This document shows positions 8,994 through 16,985 of a DNA stretch of 64,000 bases, piece after piece. Position numbers and translations under genes: made by a program. Numbering within the stretch: the first letter of the stretch is position 1; each line of letters starts with the position of its first letter. The stretch covers positions 844,669 to 908,668 of the forward strand of contig NZ_JAJEJQ010000003.1 in NCBI RefSeq assembly GCF_021390575.1, read 5' to 3'. The stretch comes from Paraburkholderia adhaesiva (GTDB taxonomy: Bacteria; Pseudomonadota; Gammaproteobacteria; Burkholderiales; Burkholderiaceae). Below the pieces are notes generated by a model, which saw only the letters and a list, made by a program, of their open reading frames with translations, had not been told where the DNA came from and did not search any database.

Positions 8994-9236
8994 ATGCCTG
9001 CCGCCTACGCACCTTTGCCGAAGAAAGCCGCCAACGTGTCGCTGGCCGAAAGCCTGCTGGCTGAAGCCAAGGAACTGGGCCTCAACGTGTCCCAAGCCGC
9101 TGAAGCCGGGCTGGCCAAGGCTGTGTCGGATGAGCGTGCTGCGCGATGGCTGCGGGAGAATGCGGAAGCGATCGCTAGCTCCAACGCCTACGTCGAGAAG
9201 CACGGTTTGCCGCTTGCACGATACCGGATGTTCTGA
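8994..9236 (+). CDS. ccdA: CcdA-type antitoxin
   Basis: An 80-residue protein of the CcdA family: an N-terminal ribbon-helix-helix (KKAANVSLAESLLAEAKELG), then LNVSQAAEAGLAKAV and the C-terminal toxin-binding helix RAARWLRENAEAIASSNAYVEKHGLPLA. CcdA binds and neutralises CcdB and represses its own operon. The ATG at 8994 follows CCGGAG. The TGA overlaps the ATG of the toxin gene by one base, the normal antitoxin-toxin coupling. An upstream extension of the frame has no family likeness and is rejected. Confidence 0.9.
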   Translation: MPAAYAPLPKKAANVSLAESLLAEAKELGLNVSQAAEAGLAKAVSDERAARWLRENAEAIASSNAYVEKHGLPLARYRMF

Positions 9237-9535
9237 TGGCCAGATTCAGCGCTTATAGAAACACGGAGGGAAGCGGCTTCCTCGTCGACATTCAAGCGGA
9301 TTTGTTGAGCCACCTGAATGTGCGCGTTGTGATTCCATTGCTACCGTTGGACGCTGCTCCCAAGCCTGCTAGCGGACTCAATCCGGTGTTCGAGATTGAG
9401 GGCGTACCGTACGCCCTGGTCACGCAATACATGGCCTCGGTGCCACTCAAAGACCTCAAGGAGGCGGCGTTCAGTTTGAGCGGTCACTACGATGAAATCG
9501 TCGCTGCGATCGATATCCTGCTACAGGGATTCTGA
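9236..9535 (+). CDS. ccdB: CcdB-type DNA gyrase toxin
   Basis: A 99-residue protein of the CcdB family (MARFSAYRN..., FLVDIQADLLSHLNVRVVIPL, and the end SGHYDEIVAAIDILLQGF). CcdB poisons the GyrA subunit of DNA gyrase. Length and C-terminal gyrase-contact residues look intact, so the toxin could be active. This is a chromosome-type ccdAB beside an island with variable content, not an evident plasmid maintenance region. Confidence 0.9.
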   Translation: MARFSAYRNTEGSGFLVDIQADLLSHLNVRVVIPLLPLDAAPKPASGLNPVFEIEGVPYALVTQYMASVPLKDLKEAAFSLSGHYDEIVAAIDILLQGF

Positions 9536-9701
9536 TCGCTTGAAACTGACCTGCGGCGGGGTTTTATAGCCAGTCAAGCAGTGAGTCGCATGTCGGTATT
9601 CTCGGACTCCAGCCAGGTTCGACGGACCGTGGCCGGAAGCGACGCTACGATCTCATCCGTCTTCCGATACAGCTCAACGCATTTTCGCAACTGAGAGGCG
9701 C
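9536..9701 (-). other. Short spacer with an unidentified C-terminal peptide remnant
   Basis: On the minus strand a frame ending at 9574 encodes SASQLRKCVELYRKTDEIVA and further residues that look protein-like. It has no start codon of its own, because upstream it runs into the dehydrogenase gene in another frame. It may be the tail of a lost gene; no family is recognised. Confidence 0.3.
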
Positions 9702-10853
9702 TCACTCGACAGCGCACCACTTGCCATCGGCCGCGCTGCTCTTCAGCACCGTCTCCATGAAGCGATGCCCGGCCACACCGTCGTCGACCGTGGTTAGCAG
9801 TCGACTCTCCGGCGGCACCGGAAGGCCGGCATCGAGCGCCTCGATCTGCAGCGCCGCGTCGAGATACAGTTGCGCGAACGCCTCCAGATACCCTTCGGGG
9901 TGCCCGGCCGGCACGCGTGTGGCATGTTGCGCTTCGCCTGAGTTCACGCGTCCGCGCGTCAGTCGCTGCGCCGTGCCGCCCAGCGGCGTGACCCAGAGCA
10001 CATTCGGCGTTTCCTGGTCGAACGCAAGGCTGCCCTTCGTGCCGTAGACGCGTAGCCGCAGCGCGTTCTCCGCGCCGCTCGCGACCTGGCTCGCCCACAG
10101 CATCCCGCGCGCGCCGTTCGCATAGCGCAGCATGACCTGCACGTGATCGTCGAGGCGGCGCCCGGGTACGAACGTGTGCAGCTCCGCCGACAACGCGGCG
10201 GGCGCCATACCCGTGACGAACGTCGCGAGGTGATAAGCATGTGTGCCGATGTCGCCCAGACAGCCAGCCGGCCCGGCCTGGGCCGGATCTGTGCGCCAGC
10301 CAGCCTGCTTGTTGGTGCCGTCGGCTTCAACGGGCTCGGCAAGCCAGTCCTGCGCATACTCAACCTGCACAATGCGCAGCTCGCCAAGCGTGCCGATCTC
10401 CACGAGTTCGCGCGCGTGCCGAACCAGCGGATACCCCGAATAGGTATGCGTCAACGCGAACAGCTTGCGACGCTCACGCGCGAGCCTGGCGAGCGCCTCG
10501 CCTTCCGCGAGCGACATCGCCAGAGGCTTGTCGCAGATCACGTGAATACCGGCCTCGAGAAAGGCCGTTGCGACCGGTGCGTGCAGATGATTGGGCGTCA
10601 CAATCGACACCGCATCGATGCCATCTTCCAGTGCAGCCTCGGCACGCGCCATCTCGCGCCAGTCGCTGTAGCTGCGCGTGATGCCGACCTCCGCCGCACT
10701 GGCTGCGGCGCGCGCCGGGTCGGACGACAAGGCGCCCGCAACCCACTCGAAACGATCGTCGATGCGGGCCGCGATGCGATGCACCGCGCCGATGAAAGAA
10801 CCCTGCCCGCCACCCACCATCCCCAACCGCAGTTTTCTCCGCTGTCCATTCAT
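9702..10853 (-). CDS. Gfo/Idh/MocA family NAD(P)-dependent sugar dehydrogenase
   Basis: A 383-residue protein with an N-terminal Rossmann fold (GMVGGGQGSFIGAVHRIAAR), the family motif in the form EAGIHVICDKPLA (about residues 115-127) and the substrate-domain motif GDIGTHAYHLATF with the conserved Asp and His. Members oxidise sugars, inositols or sugar acids. It is the last gene of the sugar operon, 48 bases after the isomerase gene, so it probably acts on the imported sugar or its keto form. The exact substrate cannot be read from sequence. Confidence 0.88.
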   Translation of the reverse strand: MNGQRRKLRLGMVGGGQGSFIGAVHRIAARIDDRFEWVAGALSSDPARAAASAAEVGITRSYSDWREMARAEAALEDGIDAVSIVTPNHLHAPVATAFLEAGIHVICDKPLAMSLAEGEALARLARERRKLFALTHTYSGYPLVRHARELVEIGTLGELRIVQVEYAQDWLAEPVEADGTNKQAGWRTDPAQAGPAGCLGDIGTHAYHLATFVTGMAPAALSAELHTFVPGRRLDDHVQVMLRYANGARGMLWASQVASGAENALRLRVYGTKGSLAFDQETPNVLWVTPLGGTAQRLTRGRVNSGEAQHATRVPAGHPEGYLEAFAQLYLDAALQIEALDAGLPVPPESRLLTTVDDGVAGHRFMETVLKSSAADGKWCAVE

Positions 10854-10901
10854 CGTTTCGCATCCCGAATCATTGCAATTTCCAATCAGAAACCGGTCGC
10901 C

Positions 10902-11951
10902 TCACAGTCCGAGCAACGCCTTGATGTGCCCGCTATCGACACCACTGTCCGCGAAGTCGTCGAAGGCGCGCTCCGCGACGCGGATGATATGCCGGCGAAT
11001 GAATTCAGCACCCTCGCGCGCGCCATCCTGCGGATGCTTCAACGCGCACTCCCATTCGAGCACGGCCCAGCCTGGAAAATCGTATTGCGCGAGCTTCGAG
11101 AAGATCGCGCCAAAATCGATCTGACCATCGCCGAGCGAACGGAAGCGGCCCGCGCGCTCAAGCCACCCGCTGTAGCCGCCATACACACCCTGCCGGCCGT
11201 TCGGACGGAACTCCGCATCTTTCACATGGAAGATCTTGATGCGCTCGTGATAGATGTCGATGAATGCGAGGTAATCGAGCTGCTGCAGCACGAAATGGCT
11301 CGGGTCGTAGAGAATGTTTGCGTACGGATGGTCATCGACGGCCGCAAGGAAGCGCTCGAATGTGACGCCATCGTGCAGGTCCTCGCCCGGATGCAGTTCG
11401 TAACAGACGTCGACATCCGCATCACCGAACGCGTCGAGAATCGGGCGCCAGCGTCGGGCGAGTTCGTCGAATGCAGCCTCGACGAGGCCCGCCGGGCGCT
11501 GCGGCCACGGGTACAGATACGGCCACGCCAGCGCGCCGGAAAACGTGGCGTGCGCAGTCAGGCCGAGACGGCGCGAGGCCTGCGCGGCATAGCGCAGTTG
11601 CTGCCCGGCCCATGCGGACCGCGCGGCCGGATCGCCGCGCACCGCCAGCGGTGCGAACCCGTCGAACAACTGATCGTAGGCCGGATGCACGGCCAGCAAC
11701 TGCCCCTGCAGATGTGTCGACAGTTCGGTGATGACCACGCCATGCTTGTCCAGCAGCGCGCGGATATCGTCGCAATACGCCTGGCTGCCAGCCGCCTGTT
11801 CGAGATCGATCAGCCGCGGATCCGTCGGCAACTGGACGCCTCGGTAACCGAGTTGCGCGGCCCAACCGGCCAGATCGGCAAGATTATTGAACGGCGCTTC
11901 GTCACTCATGAACTGCGCGAGGAAAATCGCCGGGCCCTGAATGGTTTTCAT
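10902..11951 (-). CDS. Sugar phosphate isomerase/epimerase (xylose-isomerase-like TIM barrel)
   Basis: A 349-residue protein of the AP_endonuc_2/IolE-like family. Metal-binding positions are seen in CYELHPGED (Glu), the LYDPSHFVLQQLD block (Asp, His), IKIFHVKDAEF (His, Asp) and WAVLEWECALKHP (Glu). Enzymes of this type isomerise or epimerise keto sugars and inososes in partnership with Gfo/Idh/MocA dehydrogenases, exactly the pairing seen here. AGGAACG precedes the ATG. It lies between the binding-protein gene and the dehydrogenase gene. Confidence 0.88.
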   Translation of the reverse strand: MKTIQGPAIFLAQFMSDEAPFNNLADLAGWAAQLGYRGVQLPTDPRLIDLEQAAGSQAYCDDIRALLDKHGVVITELSTHLQGQLLAVHPAYDQLFDGFAPLAVRGDPAARSAWAGQQLRYAAQASRRLGLTAHATFSGALAWPYLYPWPQRPAGLVEAAFDELARRWRPILDAFGDADVDVCYELHPGEDLHDGVTFERFLAAVDDHPYANILYDPSHFVLQQLDYLAFIDIYHERIKIFHVKDAEFRPNGRQGVYGGYSGWLERAGRFRSLGDGQIDFGAIFSKLAQYDFPGWAVLEWECALKHPQDGAREGAEFIRRHIIRVAERAFDDFADSGVDSGHIKALLGL

Positions 11952-12054
11952 GATGTGCGTTCCTGCGCGAACCTCGTTTCGACGGTATATGCACCGCCCA
12001 TTACATCGGGCGGTGCGTCATGCCGTCCGCTCACCTGGCCGGAGGTGGCCAGCG

Positions 12055-13017
12055 TCAGAATGGCGAGTCGGGGAAGTAAAAGTCCTTCGCGTTGTCCTTC
12101 GTGATTAACACCGAAGGGATGATCGTCTTATCTGCCAGCTTTTCGCCCTTCAGCCGCGCTTCGGCCGTCAGCTTGATCGCGTCGTAGATGAACTTCGGCG
12201 AATACGACACGTCCGCAGGCAGCATCGGTGCACCGTCCATCACGTTCTTGACCATGCCCTTCGAGCCTGCACCACCGAATACGATCTTGATATCGGTGCG
12301 TTTGGCCTGATCGATAGCCTTCAGTACGCCGACCGCCATGTCGTCGTCGGCAGCCCATATAGCATCGATGTGCGGGAACCGAGTCAGATAATCCTGCGTG
12401 ACCTTGAACGCATCGTCGCGATTCCAGTTCGCATATTTGCCATCCAGCAGCTTGATGTCCGGATAGGCTTTCAACACACCGGTAAACGCGGCCCAGCGTT
12501 CATTGTCGAGAGTGGTCGGAATACCGCGTAGCGCAACGATGTTGCCCTTGCCGCCCAGCGCCTTGGCCAGATATTCGGCAGGAATCCGGCCGAAAGCGGT
12601 GTTGTCGCCCGCCACGTAGGCGTCCTGCGCGCTGGTATCCGTGAGACCACGATCGACGACCGTCACATAAATCCCTTTCTTCTTCACCTGCGCGACAGGC
12701 TGGGTCAACGACGCGGATTCGTACGGAAAGATCACCAGCGCGTTGATCTTGTTGACGGTCACCAGATCCTGCAGCTGATTCGCCTGGTCAGGCGCGTTCG
12801 CTGCAGTCTTCACGATCACCTTCAGATCCGGATGGGCTTTCTCGAGATCGGCCTTCGCCTTGTTCGCCCACCAGACAATCCCTCCCGTAAAACCGTGGTC
12901 GGCAGTCGGAATCGCCACACCAAGGATCACCTTGTCATCGGCGTGCGCGGCGCCGGCCGTCATCATCACGCCTAGCGCCAGCACACCAGCGCCAACCATT
13001 CGCTGAATCGGCTTCAT
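12055..13017 (-). CDS. Periplasmic sugar-binding protein of ABC transporter
   Basis: A 320-residue protein with a type I signal peptide (MVGAGVLALGVMMTAGAAHA-DD) and a Peripla_BP_4/ribose-binding fold (ILGVAIPTADHGFTGGIVWW, then VIFPYESASL, and IDAIWAADDDMAVGVLKAID). It captures a sugar for the adjacent permease and ATPase. The ATG at 13017, preceded by GAGGAGACGTG, is chosen over an upstream in-frame start that would spoil the signal peptide. The gap of about 110 bases to the permease gene is the largest inside the transporter part, as is common for highly expressed binding proteins. Confidence 0.9.
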   Translation of the reverse strand: MKPIQRMVGAGVLALGVMMTAGAAHADDKVILGVAIPTADHGFTGGIVWWANKAKADLEKAHPDLKVIVKTAANAPDQANQLQDLVTVNKINALVIFPYESASLTQPVAQVKKKGIYVTVVDRGLTDTSAQDAYVAGDNTAFGRIPAEYLAKALGGKGNIVALRGIPTTLDNERWAAFTGVLKAYPDIKLLDGKYANWNRDDAFKVTQDYLTRFPHIDAIWAADDDMAVGVLKAIDQAKRTDIKIVFGGAGSKGMVKNVMDGAPMLPADVSYSPKFIYDAIKLTAEARLKGEKLADKTIIPSVLITKDNAKDFYFPDSPF

Positions 13018-13128
13018 CACGTCTCCTCTAGTTGTCGGGACGCACCGCGCGTCCTTCTCGGTTAAACGTCTGCTCATTCTCGAGCCGTCCGCCGCCGGAC
13101 GGCTTCTTCCGGTTCTTGCGCGTATCGC

Positions 13129-14148
13129 TCAACGCCGCCCGCGCTGCAGGAACGCGACGACGATGATCACAACGCCTTGTACCGCCGCATTCAGATAGAC
13201 GCTGATGATGCTGGTGAGATTCAGGATATTGGCAATCGTGGACAGCAGAATCGCGCCAACGACGGTGCCGATCACGCGCCCCTCGCCGCCCTTGAGCGCC
13301 GTGCCGCCGACGACGACGGATGCAATCGCCTCGAGCTCCCACAACAGCCCGGTGGTCGGCGTGGCTGAGCCGAGGCGCGGGACGTACAACACGGTCGCGA
13401 TGCCAACGCAGATACCCGTCAGCGCATAAGTCGCGATCTTCACGCGATCGACCTGAATGGCCGCATACCGTGCGACCTGTTCGTTCGATCCGATCGCCTG
13501 GACGTGTCGCCCGAATGGCGTGCGATTAAGGATCAGTGCGCCCGTCGCCGCGATGGTGAGAAACACCCAGATCGGCACTGGTACGCCGAACAGGCTGGCG
13601 TAATAGACCGGGCCATAGAAATTGGCCAAGTTATCGTTCAGCGTCAGCGCACCGCCGTCTGCCAGCCATGTCAGTACCGCGCGGAAAATACCGAGTGTGC
13701 CGAGCGTCACGATAAACGGTTCGATACGGCCTTTGGTGATCAAGAGACCATGCGAACAACCGAACAGTGCGCCCAGCAGCAACGCGCTAACGATGCCGAT
13801 GGTGAGAATCGCAAGCGGCGCAACGGTATGCCCGCCGATACCGTTCGCGAGCCCATTCATCAGCCAGATCATGACGCCCGAGATCAGCGCGGCCATCGAA
13901 CCGACCGAAAGATCAATGCCGCCGGAAATGATCACGAAGGTCATGCCCACCGCGATGATGCCGATGAACGACGTGCGGGTCAGCACGTTCATCAGGTTCT
14001 CGAGCGTCGCGAAATCGCGATTCAGCAGCATACCGGCAACGCAAAGCGCGATCAGGCCAGCGAACGGTCCGATGCCATGCAAACGTCGCGCGAACCGGAT
14101 CATCTGCGAAGGCTGCGCGGGTTCAGTGTGTGCCGGTTGCATGGGCAA
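13129..14148 (-). CDS. Sugar ABC transporter permease (RbsC/AraH family)
   Basis: A 339-residue inner-membrane protein with eight to ten hydrophobic segments and the BPD_transp_2 signatures GIIAVGMTFVIISGGIDLSVGS and AIASVVVGGTALKGGEGRV. It forms the channel of a CUT2-type sugar importer. The start overlaps the last 26 bases of the ATPase gene, and its GAGGAG ribosome-binding site is inside that gene, so the two are translationally coupled. Confidence 0.92.
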   Translation of the reverse strand: MPMQPAHTEPAQPSQMIRFARRLHGIGPFAGLIALCVAGMLLNRDFATLENLMNVLTRTSFIGIIAVGMTFVIISGGIDLSVGSMAALISGVMIWLMNGLANGIGGHTVAPLAILTIGIVSALLLGALFGCSHGLLITKGRIEPFIVTLGTLGIFRAVLTWLADGGALTLNDNLANFYGPVYYASLFGVPVPIWVFLTIAATGALILNRTPFGRHVQAIGSNEQVARYAAIQVDRVKIATYALTGICVGIATVLYVPRLGSATPTTGLLWELEAIASVVVGGTALKGGEGRVIGTVVGAILLSTIANILNLTSIISVYLNAAVQGVVIIVVAFLQRGRR

Positions 14149-15610
14149 TCAACTCCTCTTCGGTCAAGTGCTCGCCGCTCAGGATCGCCTGCAAACGCCC
14201 CCCGCGCATGACGGCGACGCGATGGCACAGGCCGATCAGCTCGATTAACTCCGACGAAATCACGATCACCGCACGCCCTTCCCGGGCGAGCCGGTGAATC
14301 AGGAAATAGATGTCGCGTTTCGCACCAACATCGACGCCGCGCGTGGGTTCATCGAGTACGATCACGCGCGGATCGGGCTGCAGAAACTTCGCCAGCGCAA
14401 GCTTTTGCTGGTTGCCGCCAGAGAGCATGCGCGCACGACCGGCCAGATCGCCCGCGCGAATGCCGAATTCCCCCACGGCCTGCTGTAGCGCGACGCGCTC
14501 GGCCTTGGTGTCGATTAGCGGATGCGCGTAACGTTCGTGCGTCATCAGCGTGAGATTGTCCTGCAGGCTCAAATCGGCATGGAGCCCCTTGCCCTTGCGA
14601 TCCTCGCTGAGATAGGTGAGGCCCTGGCGCATCGCGTCGCGCGGGCTGTTCAGCGCGATGCGCTGCCCCGCAATCTCGACGCGGCCCGCGCTGCGGCGGC
14701 GCAGTCCAAGCAGCGCTTCGAACGCCTCGGTACGCCCCGAACCCACCAGACCCGCAAAGCCGAACACCTCGCCAGCACGTACATCGAAACTCAGATCCTC
14801 GATCCAGCCGGGTACCGCAAGCCCCTCTACTTTCAGCGCGACGCTGGCACTCTCGGGGACCGGCGCCTTATCGGGGAACATGTCCGACACTTCGCGCCCA
14901 ACCATGAGGTTCGCCATCTGCTGGCGGGTGAATCCAGCCGTCTCGCCACGAGAGACGAAACGCCCGTCTCGCATCACGATCACCTCGTCGGTAATGCGCT
15001 CGACTTCGTCGAGCTTGTGCGAGATATAGACGATCGTCGCCCCATCCGCCTTCAGCCGCTCCATCAACGTGAACAGACGGCCGGTTTCCTCTGGCGTCAA
15101 CGTCGCCGTTGGTTCATCCATGATGAGCAGACGCGCATGGCGAGACAGCGCCTTGGCTATCTCGACCAGTTGTTTCTCCGCGACGATCAGCTCGCGTACC
15201 TTCGTGCCGGGAGGTCTGTCCAGTCCGACCTGCGCGAGATATTGCGTGGCCTCGTCACGCATTGCCGTTTCGTCGACGAACCAGCCTCTGCGCTTCTCGT
15301 GCCCCAGATACATGTTCTGCGAGATCGTCAGATGCTCGGCCAGATTGAACTCCTGGTGGATCAACACGATACCTGCGGCTTCCGCTTCACGCGAACCGCC
15401 AAAATGAACCGGCCTCCCATCGATCTCGATCGCTCCCGCGCTGGGCTTTTCGTATCCGGCAAGAATTTTCATCAGCGTCGACTTGCCAGCGCCGTTCTCC
15501 CCCAGCAGACCGTAGATCCGGCCCGGCGCCAGGGCAAAGCTCACACCATGCAACACGCGCACCGGCCCGAAGTCCTTTTGGATGTCGTCGAAACGCACAG
15601 CCAGGCTCAT
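14123..15610 (-). CDS. Sugar ABC transporter ATP-binding protein (double ATPase, RbsA type)
   Basis: A 495-residue protein with two ABC cassettes. The first has Walker A GENGAGKSTLMK and Walker B LLIMDEPTATLT. The second has the usual degenerate Walker A position (GLVGSGRTEA), then LSGGNQQKLALAKFL and VIVLDEPTRGVD. This layout is that of RbsA/XylG/MglA, the energising subunit of CUT2 importers. AGGAGAACG precedes the start. The gene begins 26 bases after lacI on the same strand. Confidence 0.93.
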   Translation of the reverse strand: MSLAVRFDDIQKDFGPVRVLHGVSFALAPGRIYGLLGENGAGKSTLMKILAGYEKPSAGAIEIDGRPVHFGGSREAEAAGIVLIHQEFNLAEHLTISQNMYLGHEKRRGWFVDETAMRDEATQYLAQVGLDRPPGTKVRELIVAEKQLVEIAKALSRHARLLIMDEPTATLTPEETGRLFTLMERLKADGATIVYISHKLDEVERITDEVIVMRDGRFVSRGETAGFTRQQMANLMVGREVSDMFPDKAPVPESASVALKVEGLAVPGWIEDLSFDVRAGEVFGFAGLVGSGRTEAFEALLGLRRRSAGRVEIAGQRIALNSPRDAMRQGLTYLSEDRKGKGLHADLSLQDNLTLMTHERYAHPLIDTKAERVALQQAVGEFGIRAGDLAGRARMLSGGNQQKLALAKFLQPDPRVIVLDEPTRGVDVGAKRDIYFLIHRLAREGRAVIVISSELIELIGLCHRVAVMRGGRLQAILSGEHLTEEELIAHATGTH

Positions 15611-15636
15611 CGTTTCGTTCTCCTATGGGCTGTTCG

Positions 15637-16626
15637 TCATGCGCTCGCGCGCATCATCAGCCGATGCTGCAGCAGCACGCCGGGCAACACAGCCGCCGGG
15701 TCAGCCAGCCGTCGAAGCAGGAGCCGTGCTGCGATCTGCCCCAGTTCCTGCTTGGGTTGCGCCACCGTGGTCAACGGCGGATCGATCTGCGCAGCGATGG
15801 CGATGTCATCGAAACCGACGACTGCCACATCGTCAGGAACCTTGCGGCCAACGCTGCGCAAGCCATTGATCACCCCGATGGCCAACGTATCCGACACCGC
15901 AAAAATCGCGTCTGGTCCATCGCTACCCGCCGTGGCTAATGCGACTGCAGCTGCGGCGCCCGCCTCGTAATCCAGACTGTCTAGATTCAGGATCCAGCGG
16001 GGATCAGGCGTCAAACCCGCCTCGGCAAGGGTGTCGAGATAAGCCCGTTGGCGCTGCTGTGCGTACAGGTAGCCATCGCCGGAATTAATCAGCGCGATAC
16101 GGCGTCGACCGCGCTCGAGCAAATAACGCATGGCTTCGCCCGCAGCGCGGTAGTTATCGATACCGACGTACGGCACGCCACCGGCTGGGTCGAATTCGCA
16201 GCAGGCGACCCATGGCAACGCGCCGGACTCCTCGGCGAGCGCCTGCTGGATCGCGGCCGGATCCAGGCAAATTGCACCGTCGGCGCGATGCCGACGCAAC
16301 ATGTCGAAATAGCTGCGCTCACGCCCGAGTTCTGCGTCGGTGTTGCATAGCAACATGAAGTAGCCCTCCTGACGCGCAACGCTGTCGATACCACGCACAA
16401 TTTCCGCGTAGAACGGATTGCCGATGTTGGGCACCATGGTCAGCAGCAGACGGCTTTCGGCCGTACGCAAATTACGGGCGAGTTCGTTGATTCGATAACC
16501 GCTACGCTCGACCGCTTCCATCACGCGTGAACGCGTTTCTGGCCTGACATTCGTATGGCCATTGAGTACGCGCGAGACGGTCGCGACGGACACGCCAGCC
16601 AGGTGTGCGACGTTCAGAATCGACAT
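15637..16626 (-). CDS. LacI family transcriptional regulator of the sugar operon
   Basis: A 329-residue protein. Residues 1-60 are the LacI helix-turn-helix and hinge (LNVAHLAGVSVATVSRVLNG, then RSGYRINELARNLRTAESR). The remainder is the periplasmic-binding-like effector domain (PNIGNPFYAEIVRGID, VVGFDDIAIAAQIDPPLTTV). It is the first gene of the operon and so is probably autoregulated through the palindrome at 16659-16678. The effector is presumably the transported sugar or a metabolite. Confidence 0.92.
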   Translation of the reverse strand: MSILNVAHLAGVSVATVSRVLNGHTNVRPETRSRVMEAVERSGYRINELARNLRTAESRLLLTMVPNIGNPFYAEIVRGIDSVARQEGYFMLLCNTDAELGRERSYFDMLRRHRADGAICLDPAAIQQALAEESGALPWVACCEFDPAGGVPYVGIDNYRAAGEAMRYLLERGRRRIALINSGDGYLYAQQRQRAYLDTLAEAGLTPDPRWILNLDSLDYEAGAAAAVALATAGSDGPDAIFAVSDTLAIGVINGLRSVGRKVPDDVAVVGFDDIAIAAQIDPPLTTVAQPKQELGQIAARLLLRRLADPAAVLPGVLLQHRLMMRASA

Positions 16627-16658
16627 GCACAGCCCCTGAATATCTCGCTCAAGAACCC

Positions 16659-16678
16659 AAATGTAATGGATTACATTT
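16659..16678. promoter_or_regulatory. Perfect 20-bp palindrome, probable LacI-family operator
   Basis: AAATGTAAT (16659-16667), centre GG, ATTACATTT (16670-16678) form a 9-bp perfect inverted repeat 33 bases upstream of the lacI start. The even-spaced palindrome and its location at the head of a LacI-led operon fit an autoregulatory operator. The AT-rich half-site with no central CG is less usual for the family. Confidence 0.65.
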
Positions 16679-16809
16679 ATAGTGCATGCGGGAAAAACGG
16701 CAAGAAAAAGTCACTTAGGGTTTTGCTTTATTCCAGCGCGGTGCACTGGACCGAGCAGCTTTTCGTAGACACCTTTGAGCCATCATTTCAGACAACCGAA
16801 GGGGTCTAA

Positions 16810-16975
16810 ATGGACAGCAAGCGGTGCACGAAAGCGTTCAGGATCGAAGCAGTCAAGCAGGTATCGGAGCGAGGCATTCGGTGGCGGACGTGGCGCAGGG
16901 TCGGGCATCACGACGCACAGCCCGTGTGCCTGGAAGGCAGCGCTCGATAAGCGGGCCGCACTGGTTCGCCCGTGG
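16810..16975 (+). pseudogene. IS3-family orfA transposase remnant
   Basis: The forward frame from ATG 16810 reads MDSKRCTKAFRIEAVKQVSE, the standard start of an IS3-family OrfA. It then shifts to a second frame (SVADVAQGRAS) and a third (GITTHSPCAWKAAL), matching the rest of the OrfA helix-turn-helix. At least two frameshifts and the missing orfB make it inactive. It lies between lacI and the end of the sulfatase operon. Confidence 0.75.
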
Positions 16976-16985
16976 TTGTGAACAG

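Noticed and set aside
10143..12104. A 653-codon open frame on the plus strand
   Set aside because: It lies antisense across the dehydrogenase and isomerase genes, is Arg/Ala/His rich and has no family motif. It is a shadow frame from GC-rich codon use.
14522..15970. A 482-codon plus-strand frame opposite the sugar ATPase and lacI genes
   Set aside because: Antisense to two clearly recognised genes, with no motif.
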